Assembly: GCA_905182985.1 (NCBI GenBank) | Contig: CAJJDN010000002.1 | Location: 721,649 to 771,529, forward strand | Length of the DNA stretch: 49,881 bases | Direction of reading: 5' to 3' | Source: Paramecium sonneborni | Lineage: Eukaryota > Ciliophora > Oligohymenophorea > Peniculida > Parameciidae | Shown here: in pieces, positions 36,731-48,754 of the stretch | Layout: each line of letters begins with the position of its first letter | How positions within the stretch are numbered: position 1 is the first letter of the stretch | The notes under the pieces: model-generated | What the model saw: the letters and a program-made list of their open reading frames with translations, nothing else | Told to the model about the DNA's origin: nothing | The model's database searches: none | Position numbers and translations under genes: made by a program

Positions 36731-37987
36731 ATAAGTAATATTTGATAGCAAATGAAAATAAAATTGATACAAGATTTTAAAAAGAGTCTTTGTAGCAAAA
36801 TCAATGTCATCCTGCTAAATTATATATAGAAAATGCGAATGAAAAACACACTAAATTTATTTTTCACAACAATCAAGAAAAATAGATTACTATAGCAATC
36901 GAACCTCTAGTATATGATACTAATGTCTTAAGTATTTTGTACAATTCAAAAACAAAACTAGAAATGATTAATCCTAATGCACAAGAATAATTTATCCTTA
37001 CTTTTGAATGCATAGCAGAAAAAGATTAAATTTCTTGGAGTTTAATAATATTAGATTTTAAAGTCTTCAATGATTAGAATTATGAATCATATCAAATTTA
37101 ATTTTATAAATAATGTTAGCAGACAGAATAATTTTTACTTCCATTAATTTTATTATTGATTCTAGCTATTACATTATTAATAATAGGCACACATTATGGA
37201 TTATAGGATATTAAAATGCTTGAGTCTATAAAGACTGAAGAATTTAATGCTAAGACATCAATTTTATTTATTTTATCTGCAAGTGTTTTGTTATTTTGTT
37301 TATTCACATTTCCATCTATTGGATAAATGTAAAAAATAATATATTTATTAGAGTTTTGAGCATAGTAATATTTTTTATGTCAATAATAAGTATTTAAATT
37401 ATAACAGAAGATTTATTAAGAAAGTTTTTATAGAAAAATATGGAATTAAAAATCATATCATATTTGATTAGTTTAATAATTGTATTATCATATTTTTATA
37501 CTAAAAATTGGATAATAAATAATATAGTTGCATTTTTAATAACATTATTAATGTTCAAAGTAAATATGATAAATAATTTTAGATAATTGAAATAGATAGT
37601 TTTAAAACTGCTACATTATTATTAATTTTAGCTTTTTTTTATGATATTTTTTGGGTATTTATAAGTCCTGTATTTTTTGGAACTTCAGTTATGGCTTAAG
37701 TAGCCACATAAATAGATTTACCAATAAAATTTATATGTCCATCTTTAATAATGTCACATAATACTCCATTATTGAGATGTTCAATGTTAGGTTTAGGTGA
37801 TATTTTACTACCAGGAATAGTTATTAAATTTATACTAAAATTTGAAAATTTGATAAACAAAGGATACTATATGTACATTACATCAATTATTGGATATTGT
37901 GTAGGATTATTAGTTTGTATGCTTTCTTTAGTAATTTTTAAACAAGCATAACCAGCTTTATTATACTTAGTTCCTCTTATATTGATA
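36667..37987 (+). CDS. Signal-peptide-peptidase-like intramembrane protease, 5' copy cut by single-N gap
   Basis: Joined with its continuation after the gap this is one 463-aa protein. Introns here are 37329-37351 and 37560-37582 (23 nt each). It begins with a signal peptide (MYFYILFILIHSQGFEL), then a luminal domain of about 140 aa, then about nine membrane helices. The GxGD aspartyl protease signature is complete: Tyr310-Asp311 in FFYDIFWVFISPVFFG, Asp363 in MLGLGDILLPG, and the PAL motif at 415-417 in QPALLYLVP. SPP/SPPL proteases cut type II membrane proteins within the bilayer in the ER or Golgi. The N-terminal luminal domain makes it more SPPL2-like than SPP. The frame runs up to the N at 37988, and the missing last 36 codons are found at 39162-39278. 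Confidence 0.88.
36815..37987 (+). repeat. Direct repeat, unit 1 (1173 bp), left of single-N gap
   Basis: Matches 37989-39161 at offset 1174. It ends at the N at 37988, within the protease gene. Confidence 0.92.
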
Positions 37988-37988
37988 N

Positions 37989-39161
37989 CTAAATTATATA
38001 TAGAAAATGCGAATGAAAAACACACTAAATTTATTTTTCACAACAATCAAGAAAAATAGATTACTATAGCAATCGAACCTCTAGTATATGATACTAATGT
38101 CTTAAGTATTTTGTACAATTCAAAAACAAAACTAGAAATGATTAATCCTAATGCACAAGAATAATTTATCCTTACTTTTGAATGCATAGCAGAAAAAGAT
38201 TAAATTTCTTGGAGTTTAATAATATTAGATTTTAAAGTCTTCAATGATTAGAATTATGAATCATATCAAATTTAATTTTATAAATAATGTTAGCAGACAG
38301 AATAATTTTTACTTCCATTAATTTTATTATTGATTCTAGCTATTACATTATTAATAATAGGCACACATTATGGATTATAGGATATTAAAATGCTTGAGTC
38401 TATAAAGACTGAAGAATTTAATGCTAAGACATCAATTTTATTTATTTTATCTGCAAGTGTTTTGTTATTTTGTTTATTCACATTTCCATCTATTGGATAA
38501 ATGTAAAAAATAATATATTTATTAGAGTTTTGAGCATAGTAATATTTTTTATGTCAATAATAAGTATTTAAATTATAACAGAAGATTTATTAAGAAAGTT
38601 TTTATAGAAAAATATGGAATTAAAAATCATATCATATTTGATTAGTTTAATAATTGTATTATCATATTTTTATACTAAAAATTGGATAATAAATAATATA
38701 GTTGCATTTTTAATAACATTATTAATGTTCAAAGTAAATATGATAAATAATTTTAGATAATTGAAATAGATAGTTTTAAAACTGCTACATTATTATTAAT
38801 TTTAGCTTTTTTTTATGATATTTTTTGGGTATTTATAAGTCCTGTATTTTTTGGAACTTCAGTTATGGCTTAAGTAGCCACATAAATAGATTTACCAATA
38901 AAATTTATATGTCCATCTTTAATAATGTCACATAATACTCCATTATTGAGATGTTCAATGTTAGGTTTAGGTGATATTTTACTACCAGGAATAGTTATTA
39001 AATTTATACTAAAATTTGAAAATTTGATAAACAAAGGATACTATATGTACATTACATCAATTATTGGATATTGTGTAGGATTATTAGTTTGTATGCTTTC
39101 TTTAGTAATTTTTAAACAAGCATAACCAGCTTTATTATACTTAGTTCCTCTTATATTGATA
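37989..39161 (+). repeat. Direct repeat, unit 2 (1173 bp), right of single-N gap
   Basis: Partner of 36815-37987. It starts at an arbitrary point within a codon of the protease gene, as a contig end would and a gene duplication normally would not. Confidence 0.92.
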
Positions 39162-39278
39162 CCAGTGTTGATAGTTAGCGTGATAAGAAAATAATTTTAT
39201 TTTTTATGGAGAGGATAAATATTTAAAACTTAGAAGTCACCAGGAATCTATGAGTTGTAATAAAGTGAATAAGTTTGA
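37989..39278 (+). CDS. Signal-peptide-peptidase-like protease, 3' copy lacking its start
   Basis: This is the same gene as 36667-37987 seen again from codon 50 to the true end. It carries the same two introns (38503-38525 and 38734-38756), both catalytic Asp motifs and PAL, and adds the unique end IPVLIVSVIRKQFYF followed by a cytosolic tail to TGA at 39276-39278. It has no start codon or signal peptide of its own because the contig begins inside the gene. It should not be counted as a second gene. Confidence 0.85.
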
Positions 39279-39364
39279 TTTTATATTTATTTAATGGATA
39301 ATATCAAATAACATATATTTATTAATAAATAGATATAGTATGATTAATAAACAAAAAATTAGGA

Positions 39365-40088
39365 ATGTTAGTAGAATTAAAGACAAAAAATGATTTATTT
39401 TAAATAGTATGATTAATCCAATATTATAAGATTTTAAAAAAGGATTTAGAATAAGTTAGTGGTATATTGTAGCTATAACTTAGAACATTAAATTTTAATG
39501 AACTTATAACATTAGGGAACATTCGTTGTCAAAATTGATCAATTAAAGAATGCACTTAATTAAGGTTAAGGTTAATCATTATTTAAGTAGGAATTAATTC
39601 ATCATTATTAAGATTATTACAAAACTAATTGATTATCTGATAAGAAAATGAAATTAATACATTAACTGATATTGAAAATATTTCTAATAAAGCTGTTCAA
39701 TATTTCAAAATGATTATGGAAAAATATTCTTAAAGATTATTTAAAATTAGAGATACAAAAACATGAAGGGAAATTGGAATAATAAAATATCTTAATAAAG
39801 AAAATTTAAATTAAAGAAGATTAATTAGTAAATCAGACTATTAAAAATTTAATAAACAATAATAAATTAGAAGAATTTTATGATGAAAACCATAATCTCA
39901 ATATTTACGAATTTTCAAAACATACTAAATTATTTAAATATATTTTAGAGCCAAGCAGATTACCTAAAATATAAATTTTGATGGGTATAAGAGATGAGTT
40001 TTAATTCCAATTATAATAATTAAAGATAATCTAATCAATCAAAAATAAAACTCAACTTTTTCAGATTGTCTAGTAAATAAAATCTTGA
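39365..40088 (+). CDS. Uncharacterised helical protein with disrupted reading frame
   Basis: From ATG at 39365 the frame reads MLVELKTKNDLFQI, crosses a 24-nt intron (39407-39430, containing an in-frame TGA), then KKDLEQVSGILQLQLRTLNFNELITLGNI. Later parts are clearly coding but in other frames: TKLIDYLIRK, NTLTDIENISNKAVQYFKM, and KLEEFYDENHNLNIYEFS up to TGA at 40086-40088. Two one-base deletions (one A near 39642 and one in AAAAA near 39760) would restore continuity, the same type of defect as in the exchanger gene. No family recognised; the composition is helical and mostly charged. Confidence 0.4.
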
Positions 40089-40138
40089 AAACATAAAATT
40101 ATTATTAAAATTATTATATTATTTTTCCTCTTAATTCT

Positions 40139-43100
40139 ATGTAAAGCCAAGCTTTACCAAATATTTCTGCAAAATCACCTTAATCAAAACTGAAAACATT
40201 AGATTCAATGTTGAATGGTCAAATAAGAATCAAATAAACAAAAGATATATCCTTTAAGACAGTACCTAATAATAAAACCAACATTTCATTTCTAAAAAAT
40301 GATAAATTCGAAACACGTCAAGATGTAAAATGATATTTAATTTTAAGCAATACTATAGTTCACCCATATTAACAAAATCTTAGATAACTGAAGTAGAGTT
40401 ATAAAATAGATAGAGTAGGAATGATTTTTATTCTTAAATGCTCAGTGAAAATCCTTACAAATATAACGAATATAGCGAGTTTGATCAAGAGTACAATAGA
40501 AGTATTAATAAATTTTAAACAATTAGAAATTTCTGATATAAATGTTAATTTGTTGGATATAAGAAATAAAGAGAAAATCAAAGAATTCTTATAGGAATCT
40601 GCTTCTTTTTCTAATTAACTATCTACTCACACATAAAGATTGAAAAAAGTTAATGTATTAACTCAAAGATAAGATGTTATTAAATTAGCATAATGGCTTG
40701 ATTACTAAATTTAGCAAGTGGTTTCAAATAAAAAGATGATGTAACAATAATAACTAAGAGAAATTGAGAAGATATTTAATTTGAGTTTAAAAGAGTTAGT
40801 GCGGGAAATATCATTAGATTGTGTTGAAAAAAGGTATAAACTCATCAATAGGTAGTGTGCTACTAGAAAAAATATGGAATTAGTATGTCAATTATAATAC
40901 ATTCTTACTTAAATCATTAGATGATGAAAAGAACAATTAAGAGAATGAATATTTACAGTAACTCAAATCAGTATATCTATATATTTATATATTAAGTTAC
41001 ATTAAACATATTTAAATTCAGTTAAATTTTTGGAAGATAAACTAAGATAAATAGATGAGGAATTTAATTAATTAAGTACTAAATTTGAAAGAAAGAAATT
41101 TAAACTAAAGAATATTAAAGATAATTTTGTCAGCATTTAAGAATAAAAGAAAGAAATTGAATAAGAAGTTGAATATCTTAAAAATTAGAGAAGAGATTTA
41201 TTAGAGATAAAAGAATCTCTTTAAAATTAAGTAGATAGTTTAACAATAGAAAATGAAAAATTATAAATTGCAATATATCAAAAATCTTAAGAATTAAGAA
41301 CAGCAAAAACAAAACGTTATTCTTAGATATCTATAGATAGTTGTTTTAGTGAATAAAATCATAAAGGAACAACAATGGAAGATTTTTAATAAATGATGTC
41401 AATCAATAAAGATAAATATACTTAAACCTTCATTAATGATAAAACATAATTATCTACTGGAATATAAACTGATATTAAATTCATTTTTCATTAAGGTACT
41501 CAAACAGGTTTACAAGATGATGATGATAATTACTAATCATAAAATTAAGAAAATAATCAATATTTAAAAAGATTATCAGATTAAAAATATGATTTAGAAG
41601 AGAAACTGAAATTATGTAATAATATTATATCAGAATTATAAAGGAATAAATAACATTTAATAAGAGAATAAGAAATTAATACTAATAAATTAGCATCATA
41701 AGTAAATAATTTATAATAATTAGGAAATTTCATTATCTGCTCTATAAAAAGAAATTGAAAGATTATAATCTGAATTATAGGCTTTATTGTAAAGCAGATA
41801 ATAAAAGAAGAGAACTATTGTTTCTCTTGAAGAAAATAATGGAGAGTAAATGTCATTAGGTCCTGTTAGAGAACAATAAAAGACTCCTTAAAATACATTA
41901 GATAAATAAATAGATAAAAATGGTTTTAATAATCAAAAGACTAAATTATAAAATTAAATTTAAACTTAAGAAAATGGAAAAAATGGAAAAAATGATAAAA
42001 ATGATAAACATGATAAAAGTGAAAAAATTTAAGGTTAAAACAGCAATTTTACAAGTAATAATGCAAGTTAAAATAATTCATCAAATTAGACACCTTTAAA
42101 TAAAGAAATAACTAATAATAATGTTTCCAAAATATAAACATAAAATTAATCTAATTCATAAAATTAATAAACTTAAAACTAATTACAATAAACAAAATAA
42201 GCATTTCATTCAAAGAAACCTTCTGATAATAATTCTAAACAAACTTCTCATAATGTAAGCCAAACATAAAAGTAAACTAAAGTTCAAAATAATAAGAAAA
42301 TTAATATTGAATAAGTCAATCTTTAAGGAAATGGGCAATAGAATAATTAGATTAATTAAGGAGAATTAAAAATAAGTAAATATAATAAATAATTAATAAG
42401 AAAATGATGTTAATTAATTAGGATAAGCAGAGAAATCTTTAGAACCATAAAATAAAGAATCTGATTAATTGAATTCCTCTTAAATCAGAAATACATTATT
42501 AAATTTAAATGAAGTGAATAATGAAGATGAATAATTTGAAGAAAATCTATTAGATTAAAATAATAAAAATGAATATGCTTTTAAAAGATCAAGTACTAAG
42601 AAATTATCATATAAATTTAATAATTCATAATCAAATTCTCAAAATAATTCAATTTATGTTAATTAGCGTAATTATATATTATATTTTAGTTTAAAGAAAA
42701 GGATCATATATAACACCTGTAGGTCCAGAAACTAAAACTATTAGAGATAAAGAGTAATAGCTAAAAGAAACAGCTTTAGAATTTATTAAATAATTTATTT
42801 AAACTAACAAGTATAACATAATTATAAATAGTTTATAACATCCAGAGAATATAGAGTAGACTATGCAGTTATAAAATGTTTTTAAATTGATTACATAATT
42901 TTATAAAGAAAGATTAGAAAGAAAACAACCAATTTATGTTATATGCTATGAATTTTATATGAATACTTTTGGTTTAAAATAAATAGCAGAAAATAAATTA
43001 ACAATGCTTTGTTAAGCAGTAATATATTTTAGAAACATTCCAAGAGTTAGATTATTCTCTAGATTTTTGTAAATTTAGGATCCTATTAATGATGAAGATT

Positions 43101-43843
43101 TAGAATTTTATTTCTCAACTTTATAACATTTAGATTTACAACAAAAATCAGAAAATTTAATTTCATGCACTCCTAATTAAGATTGTGTTTTGGTTTCTTA
43201 CGATAAAGCTTTAGATTAATTAGCAGCACTTGATGAACATCTTGTTGAAATTCAATCAAAATTTAAGTCTTAGATCTTAATAATTAATGGATCTAGATTT
43301 ATTGATTTAGATTTATTTTTTATGGAATCATTACAGTAATTCTAATTGATGAAAAAAATTCATTAAGATAATTTTAAGGAATTATTTTAAGCTGTTGATA
43401 TTAATGATGATAATTCAATTAGTGTTGAAGAGTTTACTATTCTTTTTAACTTAATTGAACAAGAATTTTAAAATTAATAATTATTTATTCAGAAATTTAT
43501 TGAAACCTGTTAAAATTCTGATGGATTGTCTTTTTATTAATTTGGTATGTTTTGTATGTCAAACTAATTATTTCAAAAAGAAAAATAAGATGTATTTTTA
43601 TAATACAATTCTGATAAATTTAAACTATTATAATTAAAATGGAATGAGTATAGAAAATAAATGACCTAAAAATTAAAAGAAAATTTAGTCTTTACAGAGT
43701 ATTATCAGAATTTAATTCGCAAACTTGACAATGTAATTTATAATATAAATTCATAGGCACTTAAAAATGATCTTTCATATTCTTGGTTACTATGGAGAAT
43801 ATTAGACGAATAAACTAAAAGACTTACTTCTTAAAGTAAATGA
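40139..43843 (+). CDS. Large coiled-coil protein with C-terminal EF-hand
   Basis: The protein is 1179 aa in eight exons, with introns 40325-40347, 40502-40526, 40834-40855, 40971-40996, 41702-41723, 42376-42400 and 42668-42689 (22-26 nt). Residues about 70-620 are mainly coiled coil (EEFNQLSTKFERKKFKLK, EQEVEYLKNQRRDLLE). A long Asn/Gln/Ser/Lys-rich disordered linker follows (about 620-800). The C-terminal 370 aa are folded: NIIINSLQHPENIEQTMQL, ICYEFYMNTFGLKQIAENK, IPRVRLFSRFLQIQDP and one good EF-hand, AVDINDDNSISVEEFTILF, which should bind calcium. The ...YGLK--AE-KL...RV-LF-RFL... block followed by EF-hands is, from memory, shared with ciliary and sperm-associated proteins in many eukaryotes. 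A calcium-responsive axonemal or basal body component is a reasonable inference. All seven intron removals keep frame. Confidence 0.8.
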
Positions 43844-46243
43844 TGAGATTACTTAACACTTTTTAAATGTTTCAATAAAAATTTATTATTTCTTTATTCT
43901 ATTTTATTTCTTAGATTAAAAATAGTAATGTAAACATTTAATATTCAATTAAAGTTCATTCAAAAAATAATTAGCTAAAGATAAATTTATTCATAGTTGA
44001 ATTTCTAAGTCAATTTATTTAATAATATTCTGAATTATAATTTCTAAAAATATAGTTGAGAATAGATTTATAAATAATAAGGATTTATTCAAATATTTAC
44101 ATTCCATGGATCTAATTATTCTTCATTAACTGAGTGAATCCGAAAACGAGGTTATCTGTCGATTTTATTGAGTTTTGGTCTGCAATATTTTTACAAATAA
44201 TTTCTTCTTAATTCGTTGAAATCAGAGTTATCCGAAGAATCACAACTAATGGAACTATCTTATGAATTTTTCTTTATTATAATAGGTTTTGATAACTTTT
44301 GTTCATCAATTGATTATGTCCTTATATTTATTGTTTTCATAATGAAGATAGGTTTTTACAAGCGCATTGATGTATTTACAGATGAACTTTCATGCACTAT
44401 TATATTTTTGGTTTTCTTTTAATATAACTTATTTAGATTAAGTGGTATTTTTATTTATTTTTATAGGCTTTAAGTGAAAGTTAAATCTGGAATTTTCTTT
44501 CCAAAAGGATTGGTATTACATGTCTGATAATTTCTCCTCAAAGGCTCTCTTAAAGGAAATTTTTTATATCTTAACTATGAATCCAAAGGTTGATCAATTT
44601 AAAACATATGAAATATAATATTAATAAAATCAAAAATATTGTTACTACTTATTTATTGAATCAGATTTTTATATATTTATTAGTAAATGTTCATTAACAA
44701 GATTTTAAAACATTATGCAAGTTTGTAACTGAAGATTCGTTAAATCTTATTTATAAAATAAAGTATTTTTTAACTTTTTTTTATTTTAGTTTATTACTAT
44801 CTTTTTCTCCATCTTCAAGAAATAAATATAATCAGAGAACATTGATTAAAAATTAGTATTTCATCTTCCCTATTTATTTTATTCAAAAAATATTTTATTA
44901 TTTTAATTCATAGACTTGATTTTGTTATTTATAATTAAACTGAATCTACAATTTTAAATCTTCAATGATAAATTATTTTGTTATTTCCATCATTCACTTC
45001 TAATCATTTGGTGGTTTATTAACCATTTATTTCTTTAATAAATATTTAATATAGTTCTTTTAAATTATAAGAAATTTAGTTATTGCATGTTATTAATAGG
45101 GAGTTACTTTAAGGTTAATTCACTTACATTAACAACTTTTATATAAAGTTCTTAAAAATTTATATAAAATTAAATGAATAGCTCTCTTTTTTTATGAGGC
45201 TTTACTAAACTAAAATCTGTTAATGTGATGTTCTTTTCGAATCAATATATATATTTTTAGGCTTGATATTTTTCTTATTATGCAAAAAACAAGAAAACAG
45301 ATTGCATAAATTACTTTTAACTTTTAATTTGTTATTCTTATAATTTTTGAAACTTTTTGAACGTCCTTTAAGCTAAGACTCTAAAAACTATCCAAATTTT
45401 TGGTTTTTTGATATTTAATTTATTTTCTTGCTTCGTAGTTACAAAGTTGATTTTTAGACTGCTCAAATTTAGTGAATAAAATTTTTTAAAATGATTTAAT
45501 GAAAAACTAATTTTATATTAAATAAAAGTAAAATGTTTTTGAATTAAAAATTGTAAAATATTTATGACTTTGGATGATAAATGCCTTTTATCAATGACTA
45601 GATGAAATTAAATGAATCTAAATTAAGAGTTTTATACATAATGCTTGAAATAGGAAATAAATTTAGGATTTGTTTTACAAACAAAAAATAAGAATAATAA
45701 GTAATTTTCATCCTTTTATTATAAAGTATCAATATCATTATTGTTACTTATTTTAATATTGGAATGAAACTAATAATTTAGTATAAATATTAGAAACAAA
45801 AGATATTATTTATAACTTAATTATAACATATCTATAGCTTTTTTATTAGGAATTGATTTTCATTAGATGATGATTCAGTAGTTCTGTATAAACTATACAC
45901 CCTTAAAATAGGTTTCATCTGAAACTATAAAAATTAAAAATTTTTCTATATTTAGATAAAAGTAAAGTAACTTCAAGAATAAATTAAATGAAAATTTGTA
46001 TTACTTGTGTTGATAAAATAAATTTACTTTGAAGTAATCCATTTAAATTGGTATTTTGGATAAAGATTTTTTAGATTTCTGCAAAAAATAGTTTATTTGT
46101 TTAAAAATGTCATTATTAGGTATTTTTGTAGTTAATTAGATTTAGAAATAAAAACTTTATAAAGTATTTAAAAAGATTTAAAGGATTGAGTTAAAGTAGT
46201 ATTCGAGTAAGAGTAAAAAACATAATGCTTTATATAAAAATTA
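43844..46243. other. Gene-poor 2.4-kb stretch
   Basis: No convincing gene. A frame at about 44180-44525 is open (it contains KSELSEESQLMELSYEFFF and later hydrophobic residues) and its first 20 residues look protein-like, but no start context, intron or family supports it. The segment 44130-44200 is locally less AT-rich and could hold a small RNA, without further evidence. Confidence 0.3.
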
Positions 46244-47056
46244 ATGTAATTCTAATTTAATTGGTTATTTTTCTCACCACCTAAAACACCATAATATAAT
46301 TAGTAGAGTTTTGGACCTAATTTGATCTTCATAAATAGCAACATTAGAAAAGTTCCTTGTTTTATAGAGAAAGGCACTTCAAACATTTGGATTATGTTTT
46401 TTCATGGAAATAAATAAGACTTGTAAATAGATTGATTTAAAGAATAGATATGGAGCAGTTGAATTTATGAAATAAGTAAAAAATGCTACAGAGAAAGATT
46501 TTAATATAATGGCAATAGAATATCCTACATATGGGCTTTATAAAGATGCTGAACTAACTGAAGAAAATATTTAGTAAGATGCTATTGCTGCTTTTGAATA
46601 TATTGAGAATAAATATGAAAACTCATAAATTTACATTATGGGCCGGTAAAATAATTGATATTTTAAAGATCAATGGGTTCAGGTCCTGCTTGTTATTTAG
46701 CTAATCTTCAAAAAGGAAAAGGTTTGATTTTAATTTCAGCTTATGCTTCATTTAGTAAAATAGCTTATGAACATGCGAGCAGTTTAGGAGTTTTAGTTAA
46801 GGATAGATTTTAGAATGCTATATATGCAAAAAATATTACAATTCCTACACTTTTGATTCATGGTATGGCTGATGATATTATAAATTACACATAAACAATC
46901 GATATATATAATAAGTAACGTTTATTATAAAGTAGTTTACGATCGATTATGAAACCTATTCATTTACCTCAAAATATGACTCACACAAATTATGATATGA
47001 TCAAAGATATATGTGAACCATTACTAGATTTCTTTGATTTAATAACATATAGTTGA
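46244..47056 (+). CDS. ABHD17/FAM108-like alpha/beta hydrolase
   Basis: The protein is 254 aa in three exons, with introns 46423-46447 (25 nt) and 46646-46668 (23 nt). It starts MQFQFNWLFFSPPKTPQYN. Motifs in order: FFHGNKQDL (oxyanion strand, HGN), EYPTYGLY (the usual DYxGYGxS position), the nucleophile elbow GRSMGSGPA with Ser127, LLIHGMADDIINY with the acid Asp194 or Asp195, and MTHTNYD with His232. RSMGSGP and the overall layout match ABHD17/FAM108 and related protein depalmitoylases or lipid hydrolases. Animal ABHD17 has an N-terminal Cys cluster for palmitoylation; here it is not evident, although a hydrophobic NWLFFSPP remains. The second intron splits the codon just before Ser127. Confidence 0.85.
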
Positions 47057-47192
47057 TTTAATTTAATAATTTTATTTATGATATAGAAAAGCTATGATGG
47101 TAGAAATTTATAATAGAAAAGAAATATTAAATTTAATTTGCCAATGATCTCTTTCTGTTGATGGAATTTGCTTTATATAGGTAAATAACTTT

Positions 47193-47714
47193 ATGATTAT
47201 TTGTTTAATCTAAGGAAAAAAGCTTTATGTTATTATTTTCATATAGAAAATATAATTAGAATTGTTAATTGAATATTCTGTTTCAACATTTAGTAATATT
47301 TGAATCATAAGGAAGTTCTAAATTTTATAAGATTATTCAATGTTTGTTGCAAATCTTAAAGAATCTTTTGGGAATCTCTCATAATCTTTAATGAAAATAG
47401 ATATTAGAAATAACAAATTTAGTTTTTATAATAATTCTAAAAGTGCTGTTTCAAAGAAGGATATTCTAGTATCAATCACTTTAGACTAACTTAAAAGATT
47501 AATGTTTTTGGAATTAAGAGCATCAAAATTATAGTAATAAGAAATGGATTAATTAAAATAATTAGCTGTAATGAAAGCAGATGAAATTTATATTTAATAA
47601 ATATATTATTAAACTATGTTAGTGGATGATGAAAGAAGAAATCTTTAAAAATTAAACAAAAATAAATAGATTTTTGAATATTTACGTCTTTTTATATTAT
47701 TAAATATAATAATT
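47193..47714 (+). CDS. Unresolved coiled-coil gene just upstream of a small membrane protein
   Basis: From 47362 the frame is clearly coding: FGNLSQSLMKIDIRNNKFSF, KKDILVSITLDQLKRLMF, then a coiled coil (SKLQQQEMDQLKQLAVMKADE). Upstream exons can be joined with very short introns at 47229-47246 (18), 47293-47311 (19) and 47342-47361 (20 nt), giving KLYKIQLELLIEYSVSTFRSSKFYK, but such lengths are at the lower limit. An earlier ORF starting MVEIYNRKEILNLICQ at 47098 runs into a TGA and may be the true first exon. No TGA separates this frame from the next gene's ATG at 47715, so either the two are one protein or the stop has been missed. Confidence 0.4.
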
Positions 47715-48186
47715 ATGCAATAAGCTATTCCAAGTTTAACCCCTGAAATCAAAGAAAGACTTGAAAACTAAGGATATAAACCATTTAAATATAGACCATT
47801 ACCCAATTATGCTAATCCTCATACACTCTCATGTATAAAAATTTATTCTAATAAAGATTGGCTTACTAATGCTGGCCTTGGTGCTCTCTGTCTTATTGGA
47901 AGACATTATGCATGTTAATAATAATCTATTAGAATTTTATGGTCAGCTGCTGCTATAGCTATTCCACTTTATGCAATTGCAACTAATGCTAAATTAGACG
48001 GCTTGAGATAAAATAATTTTTATAGGTTTTATTAATCATTCATTTTTTAGAAAAACTTTAGATGATAGACTTGAATTGCATCCTTTAACTAGAAGAGCTT
48101 GGGAAAGAGCAAAACAAACTCATAAAGAATATCAAGATTAATTAAGAGAACAAATAGCTACTTTAGAAGCTGAATTGAGAAAATGA
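47715..48186 (+). CDS. Small two-TM protein, possibly mitochondrial
   Basis: The protein is 148 aa in two exons, with a 25-nt intron at 48026-48050. Sequence features: MQQAIPSLTPEIKERLENQ, KPFKYRPLPNYANPHTLSC, then two hydrophobic helices at about residues 52-65 and 73-90 (LTNAGLGALCLIG and LWSAAAIAIPLYAIAT), and a charged C-terminal helix (AWERAKQTHKEYQDQLREQ). A short two-helix protein with a basic, Pro-rich lead and a long exposed helix resembles accessory subunits of mitochondrial membrane complexes in ciliates. I do not recognise a family, so this is inference from architecture. The ORF above is open in the same frame; I chose this ATG because the preceding 30 bases are AT-only leader-like sequence. 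Confidence 0.65.
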
Positions 48187-48754
48187 TAAATCACAACCAA
48201 AATAAATATATTATAATTAATTACATCTGTAGATTTTAATATAATAACCCTAGATCTTAATCTTACATCCAAATCAACTATTATATTTAATATCTTTAAT
48301 CAAATTCATAAATATCAATTCAAAAATCAAAAAAAAACATTTCATACAAACTTTTCTGTTTCAACAATCAACTAAATTATTCTAAAATATTAAACCAATA
48401 TACTAGATAATATTTTCATCGCAATTAAGGACTATAATATTAGAAAATATTGGCTTTCATATATTATTATTTTTCTAATTGAAGATTCAACATAGAAAAA
48501 ATAATTAATCTCTCTTCATATAATTTATGCAAAACCTTATCCTTTAATATTTATTAATCTTAATTCTAATATGTATTCTTTTTATTTATACTATTCAATT
48601 TAATCTAAAATCTTGCTATCTTTCAATATCAAACTTTTACGATTTATTATGAATCATCAAATTCTCATCTAAATTTTGACCTGAACAAATTCGATGCAGA
48701 ATTTTTATTTGATATAAAATTATATTAACCATAAAAATTAAGAAAAATCCTTAA
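48187..48754. other. AT-rich intergenic spacer
   Basis: About 570 bp between two plus-strand genes. No supportable ORF, repeat or RNA gene was seen. Confidence 0.4.

Noticed and set aside
37751..39125. Two identical 66-aa ORFs suggesting duplicated genes
   Set aside because: They are an internal piece of the SPP-like protease, shown twice because of the contig overlap around the N at 37988.
43455..43637. 60-aa plus-strand ORF
   Set aside because: Out of frame within the last exon of the 1179-aa coiled-coil/EF-hand gene.
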